In this document: one piece after another, positions 9,205 through 17,979 of the stretch
Layout: each line of letters starts with the position of its first letter
Position numbering within the stretch: position 1 is the stretch's first letter
Assembly (NCBI RefSeq): GCF_016056305.1
Contig: NZ_JAECZC010000037.1
Location: 1-53,749 of the forward strand
DNA from: Amazonocrinis nigriterrae CENA67
GTDB taxonomy: Bacteria; Cyanobacteriota; Cyanobacteriia; Cyanobacteriales; Nostocaceae
Reading direction: 5' to 3'
Length of the DNA: 53,749 nucleotides
Made by a program: the position numbers and the translations under genes
Notes under the pieces: generated by a model
Told to the model about the DNA's origin: nothing
The model's input: the letters and a program-made list of their open reading frames with translations, nothing else
Databases searched by the model: none

Positions 9205-9969
9205 ATGATTCATAACCGCAAGTTGAATTTTTTACCATTTATCTTATTTTTTTTAGTGATGTTGGGAGGCTTACTGCTGGAGTTATCTAGTGTTGGTGCA
9301 AGGGCAGATTCCACATCTACCACAGTTTACGAACAGCGATCGCTTCATAGTCTGGATGGTATCGGTAAATACTACATGGGGCGAGAAATTGCTCATGTGA
9401 TGGGACACACAGGCGCAGGCTGGCTAGAACGTCCCAGTCGAGAAGCCGAGGAACAGCCAAGTAAAATTATTAGCCTCCTCAACCTCAAACCTAATGATGT
9501 CGTGGCGGATATTGGCGCAGGTACCGGTTACATGAGTTTTCGCATCGCACCGTTATTAACAGCGGGAAAGGTGCTAGCTGTGGATATTCAGCCAGAAATG
9601 TTAGAGATTATTGAATATTTCAAACAAGAAAAAAATATTTTTAATGTTGAGCCTGTTTTGGCTACACTTACCAATCCCAACCTCCCAGCAGCCAGTGTTG
9701 ACTTAGTGTTGATGGTGGACGCTTACCACGAGTTCGAGTATCCCCTAGAAGTTATGCAAGGAATTGTCAAAGCACTGAAACCTGGTGGTAGGGTGGTGCT
9801 GGTTGAGTATCGGGGCGAAAATCCTTTTATTATGATTAAACGGCTGCACAAGATGACTCAAAAGCAAGTCCGTAAAGAAATGCAAGCCGTTGGTTTAGTT
9901 TGGCGAGAAACCAAAAACTTGTTACCCCAGCAGCATGTAATTGTGTTTGAGAAGAGGGATAACAACTGA
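9205..9969 (+). CDS. Methyltransferase-fold protein with an N-terminal signal or anchor
   Basis: 254 residues. Residues about 9-33 are a hydrophobic stretch ending near GARA, which looks like a signal peptide or membrane anchor. From about residue 80 there is a SAM-methyltransferase core with motif I ADIGAGTGYMSFRIA, acidic VDIQPEM at strand 2, and DLVLMVDAYHEF at motif IV. Related exported class I methyltransferases are common in cyanobacteria and unstudied. An anchored form acting on the cytoplasmic or stromal face is easier to reconcile with SAM supply than a truly periplasmic enzyme. The start is the ATG at 9205. It is convergent with the site-2 protease gene, with only four bases between the stops. 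Confidence 0.85.
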   Translation: MIHNRKLNFLPFILFFLVMLGGLLLELSSVGARADSTSTTVYEQRSLHSLDGIGKYYMGREIAHVMGHTGAGWLERPSREAEEQPSKIISLLNLKPNDVVADIGAGTGYMSFRIAPLLTAGKVLAVDIQPEMLEIIEYFKQEKNIFNVEPVLATLTNPNLPAASVDLVLMVDAYHEFEYPLEVMQGIVKALKPGGRVVLVEYRGENPFIMIKRLHKMTQKQVRKEMQAVGLVWRETKNLLPQQHVIVFEKRDNN

Positions 9970-9973
9970 GTGT

Positions 9974-11458
9974 TTAAATTTGTAACAAGTTGGCGATCGC
10001 TTGGGGTAATGGCAGCACAATCATCACCAACAAAGCCATTGCCATCAATCCTAAAATGTCACGTCCGTTATTAAGTTCAGTGATATCATTCAAGGCAGGT
10101 TCATCCACTGGATTGATAAACAATAAAATAATTGCCCAGACAAAAAATTCTGATTGCACTAAAGAAAGTAGTAACAGCAGCAAGCGTGCAATTTGCCCAA
10201 TCACAATTGCAGTTCTTTGTCCAAACATTGCATGGACAATATGACCACCGTCTAATTGTCCTACAGGCATCAAATTTAATGCTGTGACGATTAATCCTAG
10301 AAAACCAGCTACTGCTATGGGATGCAAATCAATAGCTGATTTTGCAGTTAACTGACTGCCTAATGCTAATTTTGAGAGTAATGCTAGTAATATTGAATAT
10401 TTGGGATTGAGAGCATCAGGGTTTAACAGTCCCGTTTTTTCAGTCAAAGGAACTATATTAGAATTAGCCAGACCCCATATTAGTAAGGGTAATGTAGCGA
10501 CAAAACCAGCAATTGGCCCGGCAATGCTTACGTCAAATAAAGCTTTGCGGTTGGGAATGGGACTACGCATTTGAATAAATGCCCCAAAAGTTCCCAAGAA
10601 AAAAGGCATGGGGATAAAGTAAGGCAGCGTCGAGCGAATTTTGTAGAACCGAGCTGTCAAATAATGACCAAGTTCGTGAATGCCTAAAATAGTCATTAGA
10701 CCCATAGCATAGGGTAGTCCTTGCAAAAGGACAGTTGGATTAGATTCTACTTGAGTCGGTTGAATCCCAACAATTCTGCTTCCCACCAGGGTAGTAGTTG
10801 CTAAAGTCGCTAATAGCAGTAATAATGCTAATCCTGGTCGCGTTAATTTTTCTGGTTTACCTGCATTTGCTGCTTTAGCCGCCTGAGCGTTAGGAACAAG
10901 TACAAAGAAAGGTTTGCCATTGAGGCCTTCTTGAAAAATCAGCAAAAAGCGATCGCCAAATTCCGCTTCCACATTTGCCTTAATCTGTTGATAGGCTTTA
11001 GTTGGTGTAGTTCTTAACTGACCTCGGCAAATTATGGCTTGGGGTCTATATTCAATATTTTGGATGTAGTAAACCGACCAGGGAAAACAATTTCGCAGTT
11101 GGGTTTCTTCTGTTAGCTCGATGGGACGCACTGGTACTGGTTCTACGGTAGGTTGGATAGGCGATTGTGATTCAATAGCTTGGGCTTGGGTTTGTTTATC
11201 TTTTGGTACCCGACGCCCCAATTGAAATAAAAGCCAGTATAACAGAAGGCAGAAACTTGACGACCAGATGATCAGTGATGGCGGTGGAGGTTGTTTGACC
11301 CCATGTATGAGCGTCCACCCGCTCAATACCAATGCTGGTGTCATCAAAACCAGCCACAACAGCCAGACCGGTGTGCGAGTAATGTTAGCGACACTGCGCT
11401 GCACCATTAGATAAGTAGCCAGCCCCAGTAGTAGGAGAAGAAACCAAAAAAATGTCAT
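9974..11458 (-). CDS. Site-2 protease (M50 intramembrane zinc metalloprotease)
   Basis: 494 residues. The zinc site is HELGH at residues 261-265 inside a membrane helix, with the second conserved block LMPVGQLDGGH near residues 393-403, where the Asp completes the site. There are two N-terminal membrane helices, a soluble domain at about 90-200, then five or six further helices. This matches the cyanobacterial/plastid EGY-type site-2 proteases, which cut membrane-anchored regulators such as anti-sigma factors within the membrane. The target is not visible here. I chose the ATG at 11458 over a TTG three codons upstream. Confidence 0.93.
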   Translation of the reverse strand: MTFFWFLLLLLGLATYLMVQRSVANITRTPVWLLWLVLMTPALVLSGWTLIHGVKQPPPPSLIIWSSSFCLLLYWLLFQLGRRVPKDKQTQAQAIESQSPIQPTVEPVPVRPIELTEETQLRNCFPWSVYYIQNIEYRPQAIICRGQLRTTPTKAYQQIKANVEAEFGDRFLLIFQEGLNGKPFFVLVPNAQAAKAANAGKPEKLTRPGLALLLLLATLATTTLVGSRIVGIQPTQVESNPTVLLQGLPYAMGLMTILGIHELGHYLTARFYKIRSTLPYFIPMPFFLGTFGAFIQMRSPIPNRKALFDVSIAGPIAGFVATLPLLIWGLANSNIVPLTEKTGLLNPDALNPKYSILLALLSKLALGSQLTAKSAIDLHPIAVAGFLGLIVTALNLMPVGQLDGGHIVHAMFGQRTAIVIGQIARLLLLLLSLVQSEFFVWAIILLFINPVDEPALNDITELNNGRDILGLMAMALLVMIVLPLPQAIANLLQI

Positions 11459-11645
11459 GATCTTCAATGATTTTGAAAAAATGTCCTACCATTAAGTGCC
11501 AGCATCACAGCTGAGACTACAAGGCAGACTCTAAACCCACTTTCCCCCAACGGTTAACAGCGCTTGTTAATTCTCAAGTATCAATTCTTAAGAAGTTCAA
11601 CTCTGTCACCAGATTTTCCCAACTCCTCAGTTTCGGTTTTTTCTC

Positions 11646-12329
11646 ATGTGCCCCTTACCTCAACAGCCAAGTCAAACAGCTAAGCCACCACATGCTGTTC
11701 TTAACAGCATTTTTGCCTTTCCACCAAATCGGGACACATTAGGAGGAACATCTTACTTCATTGTAAGAAATGAAGGCAATATCCTCATAGATTGCCCTGC
11801 CTTAGTTCAAACAAATCAAGATTTTTTGCGATCGCATGGCGGTGTGCGTTGGTTATTTCTCACCCATCGCGGTGCTATTGGTCAAACGGCAGAATTGCAG
11901 CAAGCTATGGGCTGCGAAATTATGATTCAAGAACAAGAAGCTTATTTATTACCAGGATTAACTGTAACTACCTTTGCTCAAGAATTTACGCTCCCCACAG
12001 CACAATTAATTTGGACACCTGGTCATTCTCCTGGTTCATCTTGCTTGTACTACAGTGATTTGGGAGGTGTACTGTTTTCTGGACGACATTTACTTCCCAA
12101 CCAGCAAGGCGAACCGATGCCATTACGCACAGCAAAAACTTTCCACTGGCCCAGGCAGATTAAAAGTCTCCAGTCTTTGTTAGACCGCTTTACACCAGAA
12201 ACTCTCCAGTATATTTGTCCGGGTGCGAATACTGGTTTTCTCAGGGGTAAAGGTATCATAGATAATGCTTACCAGCGTCTTGCTTCTCTAGATTTACCAG
12301 CTTTGCTGCCGATACAGCCGATAATTTAA
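11646..12329 (+). CDS. Metallo-beta-lactamase-fold protein with a degenerate metal motif
   Basis: 227 residues. The overall order fits an MBL-fold hydrolase: a GGTSYFIV strand, ILIDCPAL, then the site of HxHxDH, then TPGHSPGSSCLYY and VLFSGRHLL. The central motif, however, reads LTHRGAIG: the first His is kept, but the following His-Asp-His are lost. The TPGHSPG His and the later SGRH position remain. Catalysis by the usual two-metal mechanism is therefore doubtful; it may bind one metal or act as a non-enzymatic relative. The start is the ATG at 11646. It is divergent from the site-2 protease. Confidence 0.82.
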   Translation: MCPLPQQPSQTAKPPHAVLNSIFAFPPNRDTLGGTSYFIVRNEGNILIDCPALVQTNQDFLRSHGGVRWLFLTHRGAIGQTAELQQAMGCEIMIQEQEAYLLPGLTVTTFAQEFTLPTAQLIWTPGHSPGSSCLYYSDLGGVLFSGRHLLPNQQGEPMPLRTAKTFHWPRQIKSLQSLLDRFTPETLQYICPGANTGFLRGKGIIDNAYQRLASLDLPALLPIQPII

Positions 12330-12353
12330 GGGACTGACCAAGTGCTGTTTTGA

Positions 12354-12404
12354 CCTCTCCCACAACCCCTCTCCTACAAAAAGAGGGAGGCTGGGAGGGA
12401 GAGG
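12354..12404. terminator. Palindromic repeat between the convergent MBL gene and ctpA
   Basis: Outer arms CCTCTCCC (12354-12361) and GGGAGAGG (12397-12404) pair perfectly, with an inner imperfect C-rich/G-rich stem. It lies between two convergent genes and could serve as a terminator for both. There is no T-tract, so it may equally be one of the dispersed pyrimidine-rich palindromes of cyanobacteria. Confidence 0.55.
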
Positions 12405-12426
12405 TTCATCGAACTCATATTAAAAT

Positions 12427-13689
12427 TTAAGAATTGGCACGGTCAGTTGAATGCGAAATTTCTGACGAATTTTTTGCTAAGAGTTCTACAGCGGCTTGAT
12501 ATTGTTGATCCGCTTCTGTAGCAATTTGTTCGCGGGTTATTGGTTCTTGAGTAATGACTTGATCTGGCTTAATACCTAATTTATTGATATCCCGGTGATT
12601 AGGAGTTTCATACTTAGCAATTGTGACTGCCAAGCCAGAACCATCTGACAATTCAAACAAGGATTGAATTAAACCTTTGCCAAAAGTGGTTTCACCTACC
12701 AACTTAGCACGACCATTATCTTGTAGTGCGCCGGCGAGAATCTCACTGGCACTAGCAGTTCCTTGATTGACCAAAATTACTAAAGGATCGTCTGTCAAGG
12801 CTGGGCCGAATGCTTCAAAACTACCCTGAATACCTTGACGATTTACGGTGTAGACGATGGTGCCCGAATCTAACCACAGGCGGGCAATTTCAATACCTGA
12901 TTGTAATAGTCCTCCTGGATTATTTCGTAAATCGAGAATGTAGGCAGCAGCGCCTTTTTTTTCTAGACTAGAAATAGCATGTGCCAATTCCATAGAGGCG
13001 TTGGCATTAAATTGAGTTAGGCGCAGGTAGCCGATGGGCGTACCTTGTGGAGAAAAGCGTAAATCTGCCACAACAGGGTTAAGAGTGATGCGATCGCGTA
13101 CTACTCTAATTTCCGTTTCTCCTTCTCCGTCTCGCTCGATCAACAGCGTAATCAAGCTACCAATGGGGCCGCGCATTCTGGCTGCTGCTTCGTCGAGGGT
13201 GAGATTTTGTGTAGAAACGCCTTCAATTTTGAGAATGCGATCGCGTGGTCTAATTCCGGCTTTATCCGCTGGTGAACCCGCAATGGGAGACACTACCTCT
13301 AACTTTCCCGTCTGGGGATTGAGGGCGATTTGTAAACCCACCCCAGTCAATTCTCCAGAAGTATTCACCTGCAAACTACGGTACTGTTCTGGGTCTAAAA
13401 AGCGGGTAAAAGGGTCATCAAGGCTTTTAAGCATTTCCTGAATCGCCCCGTAAGTTGCTTTCGAGTTGTTTAACGGCTTTTGTAGAGCCTTTTGCCTGAC
13501 CGCCGCCCAGTTTTGATCATTAAACGTGCCATCCAAATAACTGCGATTGACAATTCGCCAAACTTCTGAAACTAGCTTTTGTTCCTGCGTCAAAGCCGCT
13601 GCTGGCTGGATGAGTACCCCCAGCGCCAAGCAAAAAGCCATTAATAATGAAAATCCAAAGCGAAAAGTCTGTTTGTGCATGAACCCCAT
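12427..13689 (-). CDS. ctpA: Carboxyl-terminal processing protease CtpA
   Basis: 420 residues. The N-terminal signal peptide (to about residue 32, PAAALT) sends it to the lumen or periplasm. A PDZ domain lies at about 95-190 (GVGLQI, VSPIAGSPADKAGI) and the S41 protease core follows. The catalytic Ser sits in GTASASE and the Lys in TFGKGLIQ. CtpA in cyanobacteria trims the C-terminal extension of the photosystem II protein D1 so that the manganese cluster can assemble. Its position divergent from petB-petD is common in cyanobacteria and supports the name. The ATG at 13689 follows AGGTGGG at a spacing of 7; GTG 13701 and ATG 13680 are alternatives. Confidence 0.95.
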   Translation of the reverse strand: MGFMHKQTFRFGFSLLMAFCLALGVLIQPAAALTQEQKLVSEVWRIVNRSYLDGTFNDQNWAAVRQKALQKPLNNSKATYGAIQEMLKSLDDPFTRFLDPEQYRSLQVNTSGELTGVGLQIALNPQTGKLEVVSPIAGSPADKAGIRPRDRILKIEGVSTQNLTLDEAAARMRGPIGSLITLLIERDGEGETEIRVVRDRITLNPVVADLRFSPQGTPIGYLRLTQFNANASMELAHAISSLEKKGAAAYILDLRNNPGGLLQSGIEIARLWLDSGTIVYTVNRQGIQGSFEAFGPALTDDPLVILVNQGTASASEILAGALQDNGRAKLVGETTFGKGLIQSLFELSDGSGLAVTIAKYETPNHRDINKLGIKPDQVITQEPITREQIATEADQQYQAAVELLAKNSSEISHSTDRANS

Positions 13690-14056
13690 TTTCAATCCCA
13701 CCTCAACCCAAATTGTCTATAACTGCCCAATTACCTTGTAGTTTGATGAAATCTATCTCTCGACTATGTTACTTTTTTTATAGAAGTGATGCATTGTTCT
13801 CATCAACTTGTTAAGGCAATTGATGCTGACGCATCGCGCTCAACAAACGATAAGATCTACTTTGTGTCCACATTTTCTGTGTTGGGTTGCAAAGAGAACG
13901 CAATATATCCCATATTTGCAGAGTGTTAAGTTTTTATAAACTTTTATCACTTTGAAAGCTCAAAAGCAAACAAACCAACTCCTCTTTGTGAAAATCCCAA
14001 AATTGCTAATTGGGAGATTGATCAACCGCAACCGATTTTTAGGAATTTGAGATTGT
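13690..14056. promoter_or_regulatory. Divergent promoter region ctpA / petB
   Basis: About 370 bases separate the two starts and must carry both promoters. The region is AT-rich with no gene. I cannot assign -10 and -35 boxes with confidence. A leader of some length upstream of petB is likely. Confidence 0.5.
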
Positions 14057-14704
14057 ATGGCCAACGTTTACGACTGGTTTGAGGAACGCTTGGAAATTCA
14101 GGCGCTAGCTGATGACGTAACTAGCAAGTACGTCCCTCCCCATGTCAATATTTTTTACTGCCTGGGTGGAATTACCCTAACTTGCTTTCTCATCCAGTTC
14201 GCCACTGGATTTGCCATGACGTTCTACTACAAACCAACAGTTGCTGAAGCTTACTCCTCTGTGGAGTACATCATGAATGAAGTCAGCTTTGGTTGGTTAA
14301 TTCGCTCCATCCACCGCTGGTCTGCCAGCATGATGGTGCTAATGATGATTTTGCACGTCTTCCGAGTATACCTAACTGGCGGTTTCAAAAAGCCCCGCGA
14401 GTTAACTTGGGTAAGTGGCGTTATCTTAGCGGTAATCACAGTTTCCTTTGGTGTAACAGGCTACTCCCTGCCTTGGGATCAAGTAGGCTACTGGGCTGTG
14501 AAAATCGTTAGTGGTGTACCAGAAGCAATTCCCGTAGTTGGCGTTTTGATTTCCGACCTACTACGCGGTGGTTCTAGTGTTGGTCAAGCAACCCTGACTC
14601 GCTACTACAGCGCCCACACATTTGTGCTACCTTGGCTGATTGCGGTCTTCATGCTATTCCACTTCTTGATGATCCGCAAGCAAGGTATTTCCGGGCCTTT
14701 GTAA
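14057..14704 (+). CDS. petB: Cytochrome b6
   Basis: 215 residues, exactly the usual length. PetB is the four-helix haem subunit of the cytochrome b6f complex in the thylakoid membrane, which passes electrons from plastoquinol to plastocyanin or cytochrome c6. The sequence has Cys35 (IFYCLGG), the covalent site of haem c_i, the helix B histidines (SIHRWSAS and ILHVFRVY) and the helix D histidines (YYSAHTF and FHFLMIRKQ) that bind the two b haems. The ATG at 14057 gives the canonical [12 protein letters not shown] start. It is followed by petD after 264 bases. Confidence 0.99.
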   Translation: MANVYDWFEERLEIQALADDVTSKYVPPHVNIFYCLGGITLTCFLIQFATGFAMTFYYKPTVAEAYSSVEYIMNEVSFGWLIRSIHRWSASMMVLMMILHVFRVYLTGGFKKPRELTWVSGVILAVITVSFGVTGYSLPWDQVGYWAVKIVSGVPEAIPVVGVLISDLLRGGSSVGQATLTRYYSAHTFVLPWLIAVFMLFHFLMIRKQGISGPL

Positions 14705-14856
14705 TTTCATCAGCTCAAGTGCGAAAAGCAACAGCAATCAGTTCCAAGATTAAGTCGTTTGTTTTAAACTGAGGGAAAATCAGCAATAGATGACTCTTAA
14801 GTTACTAAAAAAACAAACAACTTGTATTTGTAGCTGAAAGCTGTAGAACCCTAGGG

Positions 14857-14894
14857 GCGGAAGCCCCATGAACTCGACAGCATGGCGCTTCCGC
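14857..14894. repeat. Hairpin between petB and petD
   Basis: Arms GCGGAAGC (14857-14864) and GCTTCCGC (14887-14894) form a perfect 8-bp stem with a 22-base loop, flanked by a further CCCTA / TTAGGG near-match. It lies in the petB-petD spacer and could be an mRNA processing or stability element, or a dispersed repeat. Confidence 0.6.
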
Positions 14895-14968
14895 AACTTA
14901 GGGATATTTAATAGCTGATGGCTTGACAAATGCTTTAACTGAAATTAAGCAGGAGAGCGCATTAAAAA

Positions 14969-15451
14969 ATGGCAACGCAAAAAAAACCCGATCTCAGCGA
15001 TCCTCAATTAAGAGCCAAACTCGCCAAAGGCATGGGTCACAACTATTATGGTGAACCCGCTTGGCCCAATGACCTATTGTATGTATTTCCAGTTGTAATC
15101 ATGGGTTCGTTCGCTTGTATAGTGGCTCTAGCTGTACTAGACCCAGCGATGACAGGTGAACCAGCCAATCCTTTCGCCACACCACTGGAAATTTTGCCAG
15201 AGTGGTATTTGTATCCTGTATTCCAGATTTTGCGATCGCTTCCTAACAAACTTTTAGGAGTGTTAGCAATGGCTTCCGTACCTCTGGGACTGATTCTCGT
15301 TCCTTTTATTGAGAACGTTAATAAGTTCCAAAACCCCTTCCGCCGTCCAGTAGCGACTACAGTGTTCCTGTTTGGCACTCTCGTCACTCTGTGGCTAGGT
15401 ATTGGTGCTGCCTTACCATTAGACAAATCTTTGACCTTGGGACTTTTCTAA
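14969..15451 (+). CDS. petD: Cytochrome b6f complex subunit IV
   Basis: 160 residues, the standard length. PetD is the three-helix partner of PetB and corresponds to the C-terminal half of mitochondrial cytochrome b. The key mark is the PEWY motif ([15 protein letters not shown]), which forms part of the plastoquinol-oxidising Qo site. The N-terminus [21 protein letters not shown] is typical of the family. An AGGAG lies about a dozen bases before the ATG. With petB it forms a two-gene unit that ends at the strong hairpin at 15472-15542. Confidence 0.99.
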   Translation: MATQKKPDLSDPQLRAKLAKGMGHNYYGEPAWPNDLLYVFPVVIMGSFACIVALAVLDPAMTGEPANPFATPLEILPEWYLYPVFQILRSLPNKLLGVLAMASVPLGLILVPFIENVNKFQNPFRRPVATTVFLFGTLVTLWLGIGAALPLDKSLTLGLF

Positions 15452-15471
15452 AGTAGTCACTGCAAAGAGTT

Positions 15472-15542
15472 TTGACGCCTGTGAGTTTCAAGAGCATATT
15501 TTATAGATGTGCTTTTGAAAAAAATTGACAGGCGTCAATTTT
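15472..15542 (+). terminator. petD terminator hairpin
   Basis: Arms TTGACGCCTGT (15472-15482) and ACAGGCGTCAA (15528-15538) are perfect complements. Inside them TTTCAAGAGCA pairs with TGCTTTTGAAA with one mismatch, giving a long stem. TTTT follows at 15539. It lies about 20 bases after the petD stop codon: a clear intrinsic terminator for petB-petD. Confidence 0.85.
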
Positions 15543-15992
15543 AGTAATCCAACTGGCATCTGGGATTATAAGTTTTGGATAGAAAAGCTATTCCAAAATC
15601 TCAAATCACCAAAACGCAACAAATATAAACATATTTTACCGATCGCGGCGAAGCGCGAGTGTAAGAGCGTCATAGTAACCGTACTATACTTTTATCTGAG
15701 TGTCGTTAGAAACGCCACTTGAGGGCAAAGTACTAAGTACTCATACCAGTTATGAGTTATTCAGTGATCAAATTCTTTACTGATAATGTTAACTGTTCCT
15801 TAATTCCTTGTCCTTTTACTTCGGTTAATGTGAAGTTGCTAGTTACAAATAATGCCAAAATCAGCCATATTTTGTATTTTGGTAGAGAAAATCCGCCAAA
15901 CTAGGTTTTTTTTAGCTATCAGAAAAATTTTGCTAAAAGTGCAAAATTCCATAACTAGCAACTTAGGTTTACTTATATTCAAAACACCGTCA
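15543..15992. other. Intergenic region downstream of petD
   Basis: No gene is supported here. A 65-codon frame beginning at 15525 starts inside the petD terminator and is rejected. A short palindromic GCGGCGAAGCGCG stretch is present near 15644. The last 141 bases (15852-15992) are an open, unsupported upstream extension of the next gene. Confidence 0.6.
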
Positions 15993-16436
15993 ATGTTTAG
16001 CATAGTGCAGCAAGACCATCTGACGGTGAAGAGCGAACTGAGCCTTCTAAACCAAGTGCAACAATGGTTTGAGCAGTTTTGTCTAAAATATTTGTTTCAA
16101 CTTGGCTGGTCAGAAAGTCAACTTTATCGCCTCAATTTAGCATTAGCAGAGGGCTTTACTAATGCAGTTCGTCATGCTCATCGTGCTTTACCACCAGAAA
16201 CAACCATAGAGATTGAAGTTAGCTTATGGATAGACCGACTGGAAATCAAAATTTGGGATTATGGAAAACCTTTTAATCCTGATGCGATCGCAGAGCCAGA
16301 ACCAGGTACTCTGCAAGCAGGGGGTTATGGATGGTTTCTCCTGAGGCGTTTAGCTGACCGTGTTGTCTACGAACGCAGTGCAGATGATAGAAATTGTTTG
16401 CTGATTGTCAAATATGCCCAACAAGGTCAAGTGTAA
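15993..16436 (+). CDS. RsbW-like anti-sigma/serine kinase (HATPase)
   Basis: 147 residues from the ATG at 15993. It has the GHKL ATPase boxes: N box LALAEGFTNAVRHAH, G1 box WDYGKPF (D-x-G-x-P) and G2 box GGYGWFLLRRLAD. This is the single-domain HATPase_c_2 type seen in anti-sigma factors RsbW/SpoIIAB and related switch kinases, which bind a sigma factor or phosphorylate an anti-sigma antagonist. No antagonist or PP2C phosphatase is adjacent. The frame opens 47 codons earlier (15852), but that stretch is basic, lacks conservation marks and has no ribosome-binding site, so I start at 15993. Confidence 0.85.
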   Translation: MFSIVQQDHLTVKSELSLLNQVQQWFEQFCLKYLFQLGWSESQLYRLNLALAEGFTNAVRHAHRALPPETTIEIEVSLWIDRLEIKIWDYGKPFNPDAIAEPEPGTLQAGGYGWFLLRRLADRVVYERSADDRNCLLIVKYAQQGQV

Positions 16437-16445
16437 AAACAAGGA

Positions 16446-16497
16446 GTCAGAAGCCAAGAGATTAAATCATGATATTTCCTAACTCCTGGCTTCTGAC
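16446..16497. terminator. Hairpin after the RsbW-like gene
   Basis: Perfect 11-bp arms GTCAGAAGCCA (16446-16456) and TGGCTTCTGAC (16487-16497). A second, overlapping pair AGGAGT (16442-16447) / ACTCCT (16482-16487) also exists. It lies just after the stop codon. There is no T-tract, so termination is likely but not certain. Confidence 0.6.
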
Positions 16498-16968
16498 CCC
16501 TGGTTCCTACTAACTACACTGTTCCCTTTTAGAGATCTGCACTGACCTAAATTCAATTCATTTTGCCTTGATTTACGTAATTATACTAAAACTCTTCGGC
16601 TAATTATACATAAATTTTTGTATAAAAAAAAATACTCAATCCAGTAAAGTCAGCATACAAGTTGCAGCTAATACTTTGTTAGGATTTGGCAGCAAGTAGT
16701 TGGTAATCCTAACTTTTGTTGAGGCACGGCTCACCAGGCCTAGTGATGCTATCTGTCGATAAAAATTATCGCATCTAAGCTAAAACACATACTCATTGCA
16801 TACTCACATTCGTCAGGTCTGTTAACAGTCAACTGGGAACAGTCTACAAAATAATATATGCAACTTTGATTTAGAACAGCTTACTACCTTTGGTGACTCC
16901 AGGAAATTTGTGTTTTCCAATAAGAGTCGTTTAGTGCTGACAGAGATAGAGGAAATCGGGAACAATAT
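16498..16968. promoter_or_regulatory. Upstream region of the sugar dehydratase/glycosyltransferase operon
   Basis: About 470 bases without a gene. They contain an A-run near 16624 and AT-rich sequence, and must hold the operon promoter. I see no recognisable operator. Confidence 0.45.
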
Positions 16969-17970
16969 ATGACTAAGACAGCCTTAATTACAGGAATTAC
17001 TGGTCAAGATGGCTACTATCTCAGCCATCTGCTTCTCAAGCAAGGTTACCGAGTTGTGGGATTGGTCTCGCCACATCGACAACCGAATTTAGCAAAACTG
17101 GGAAACTTAGCAACCCAGGTGGAAATTTACACAGTTGATTTGAGAGACAGTAAGGCGCTGTTGACTGCGGTTGAACAACTGCGTCCTCAAGAAATTTACA
17201 ATTTGGCTGCTCCTAGTTTTGTTCCTGATTCCTGGAAAGACCCTTTAGGAACTTTGGATTTAATCACTGGTACTGCGACTCGGCTATTAGAAGCAGTGCG
17301 ACAGGCTGGTTTATCTACACGGTTTTATCAAGCCAGCAGTTCTGAAATGTTTGGGGATGTATCATGTTCTCCTCAAGATGAAGAAACCCCCTTTCGTCCG
17401 AAAAATCCCTATGCAGCCGCTAAGTTACACGCCCACTGGACAATGGTACATCATCGGCAGCGCTACGGTTTATTTGCTTGTAGTGGAATTCTGTACAATC
17501 ATGAGTCTCCCTTACGTCCACCTCAGTTTGTCACTCGCAAAGTTTCTTTAGCAGCTGCATCGATTAAATTGGGTTTAACTCAAACCTTAGAAATGGGCAA
17601 TTTGGATGCCAAACGCGATTGGGGATTTGCTGGAGATTATGTTGAGGCAATGTGGCGAATGCTACAGGTTGATGAGCCGGAAGAATATGCAATTGGTACA
17701 GGTAAACTCCACAGTGTTAGGGAATTAGTTTCTACAGCCTTCGAGTGTGTGGGATTAGATTGGCAAAAATATGTAGTAATTAATACTAACTTATTAAGAG
17801 CAGACGAACATTTTCACTTGGTTGCCAACCCAAGCAAAGCCAAAAAGAATCTGGGTTGGGAACCTCAAGTCAGCTTTGAGGAACTTTTAGAGAAAATGGT
17901 AAAAACAGATATGGAGCGGTTGCAAAATGGTTTAGTGATACCTGCTTCTGCATCCTCTGTAGGAGTATAA
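16969..17970 (+). CDS. GDP-mannose 4,6-dehydratase-like NAD-dependent sugar dehydratase
   Basis: 333 residues of the extended short-chain dehydrogenase fold. The NAD site is TGITGQDGYYL near residues 8-18. The active site is SSSEMFG followed by YAAAK (YxxxK), in the GDP-mannose 4,6-dehydratase spacing (PYAAAKLHAHW), and RDWGFAGDYVEAMW is also typical. Such enzymes make 4-keto-6-deoxymannose for fucose, rhamnose or perosamine. The natural substrate could be another nucleotide sugar. It is followed after nine bases by a glycosyltransferase, so the two form an operon for a surface polysaccharide or glycoconjugate. Confidence 0.9.
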   Translation: MTKTALITGITGQDGYYLSHLLLKQGYRVVGLVSPHRQPNLAKLGNLATQVEIYTVDLRDSKALLTAVEQLRPQEIYNLAAPSFVPDSWKDPLGTLDLITGTATRLLEAVRQAGLSTRFYQASSSEMFGDVSCSPQDEETPFRPKNPYAAAKLHAHWTMVHHRQRYGLFACSGILYNHESPLRPPQFVTRKVSLAAASIKLGLTQTLEMGNLDAKRDWGFAGDYVEAMWRMLQVDEPEEYAIGTGKLHSVRELVSTAFECVGLDWQKYVVINTNLLRADEHFHLVANPSKAKKNLGWEPQVSFEELLEKMVKTDMERLQNGLVIPASASSVGV

Positions 17971-17979
17971 AAAAGATAA

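Noticed and set aside
15525-15722. 65-codon plus-strand frame after petD
   Set aside because: It starts inside the petD terminator hairpin, lacks a ribosome-binding site and has no family-like motif.
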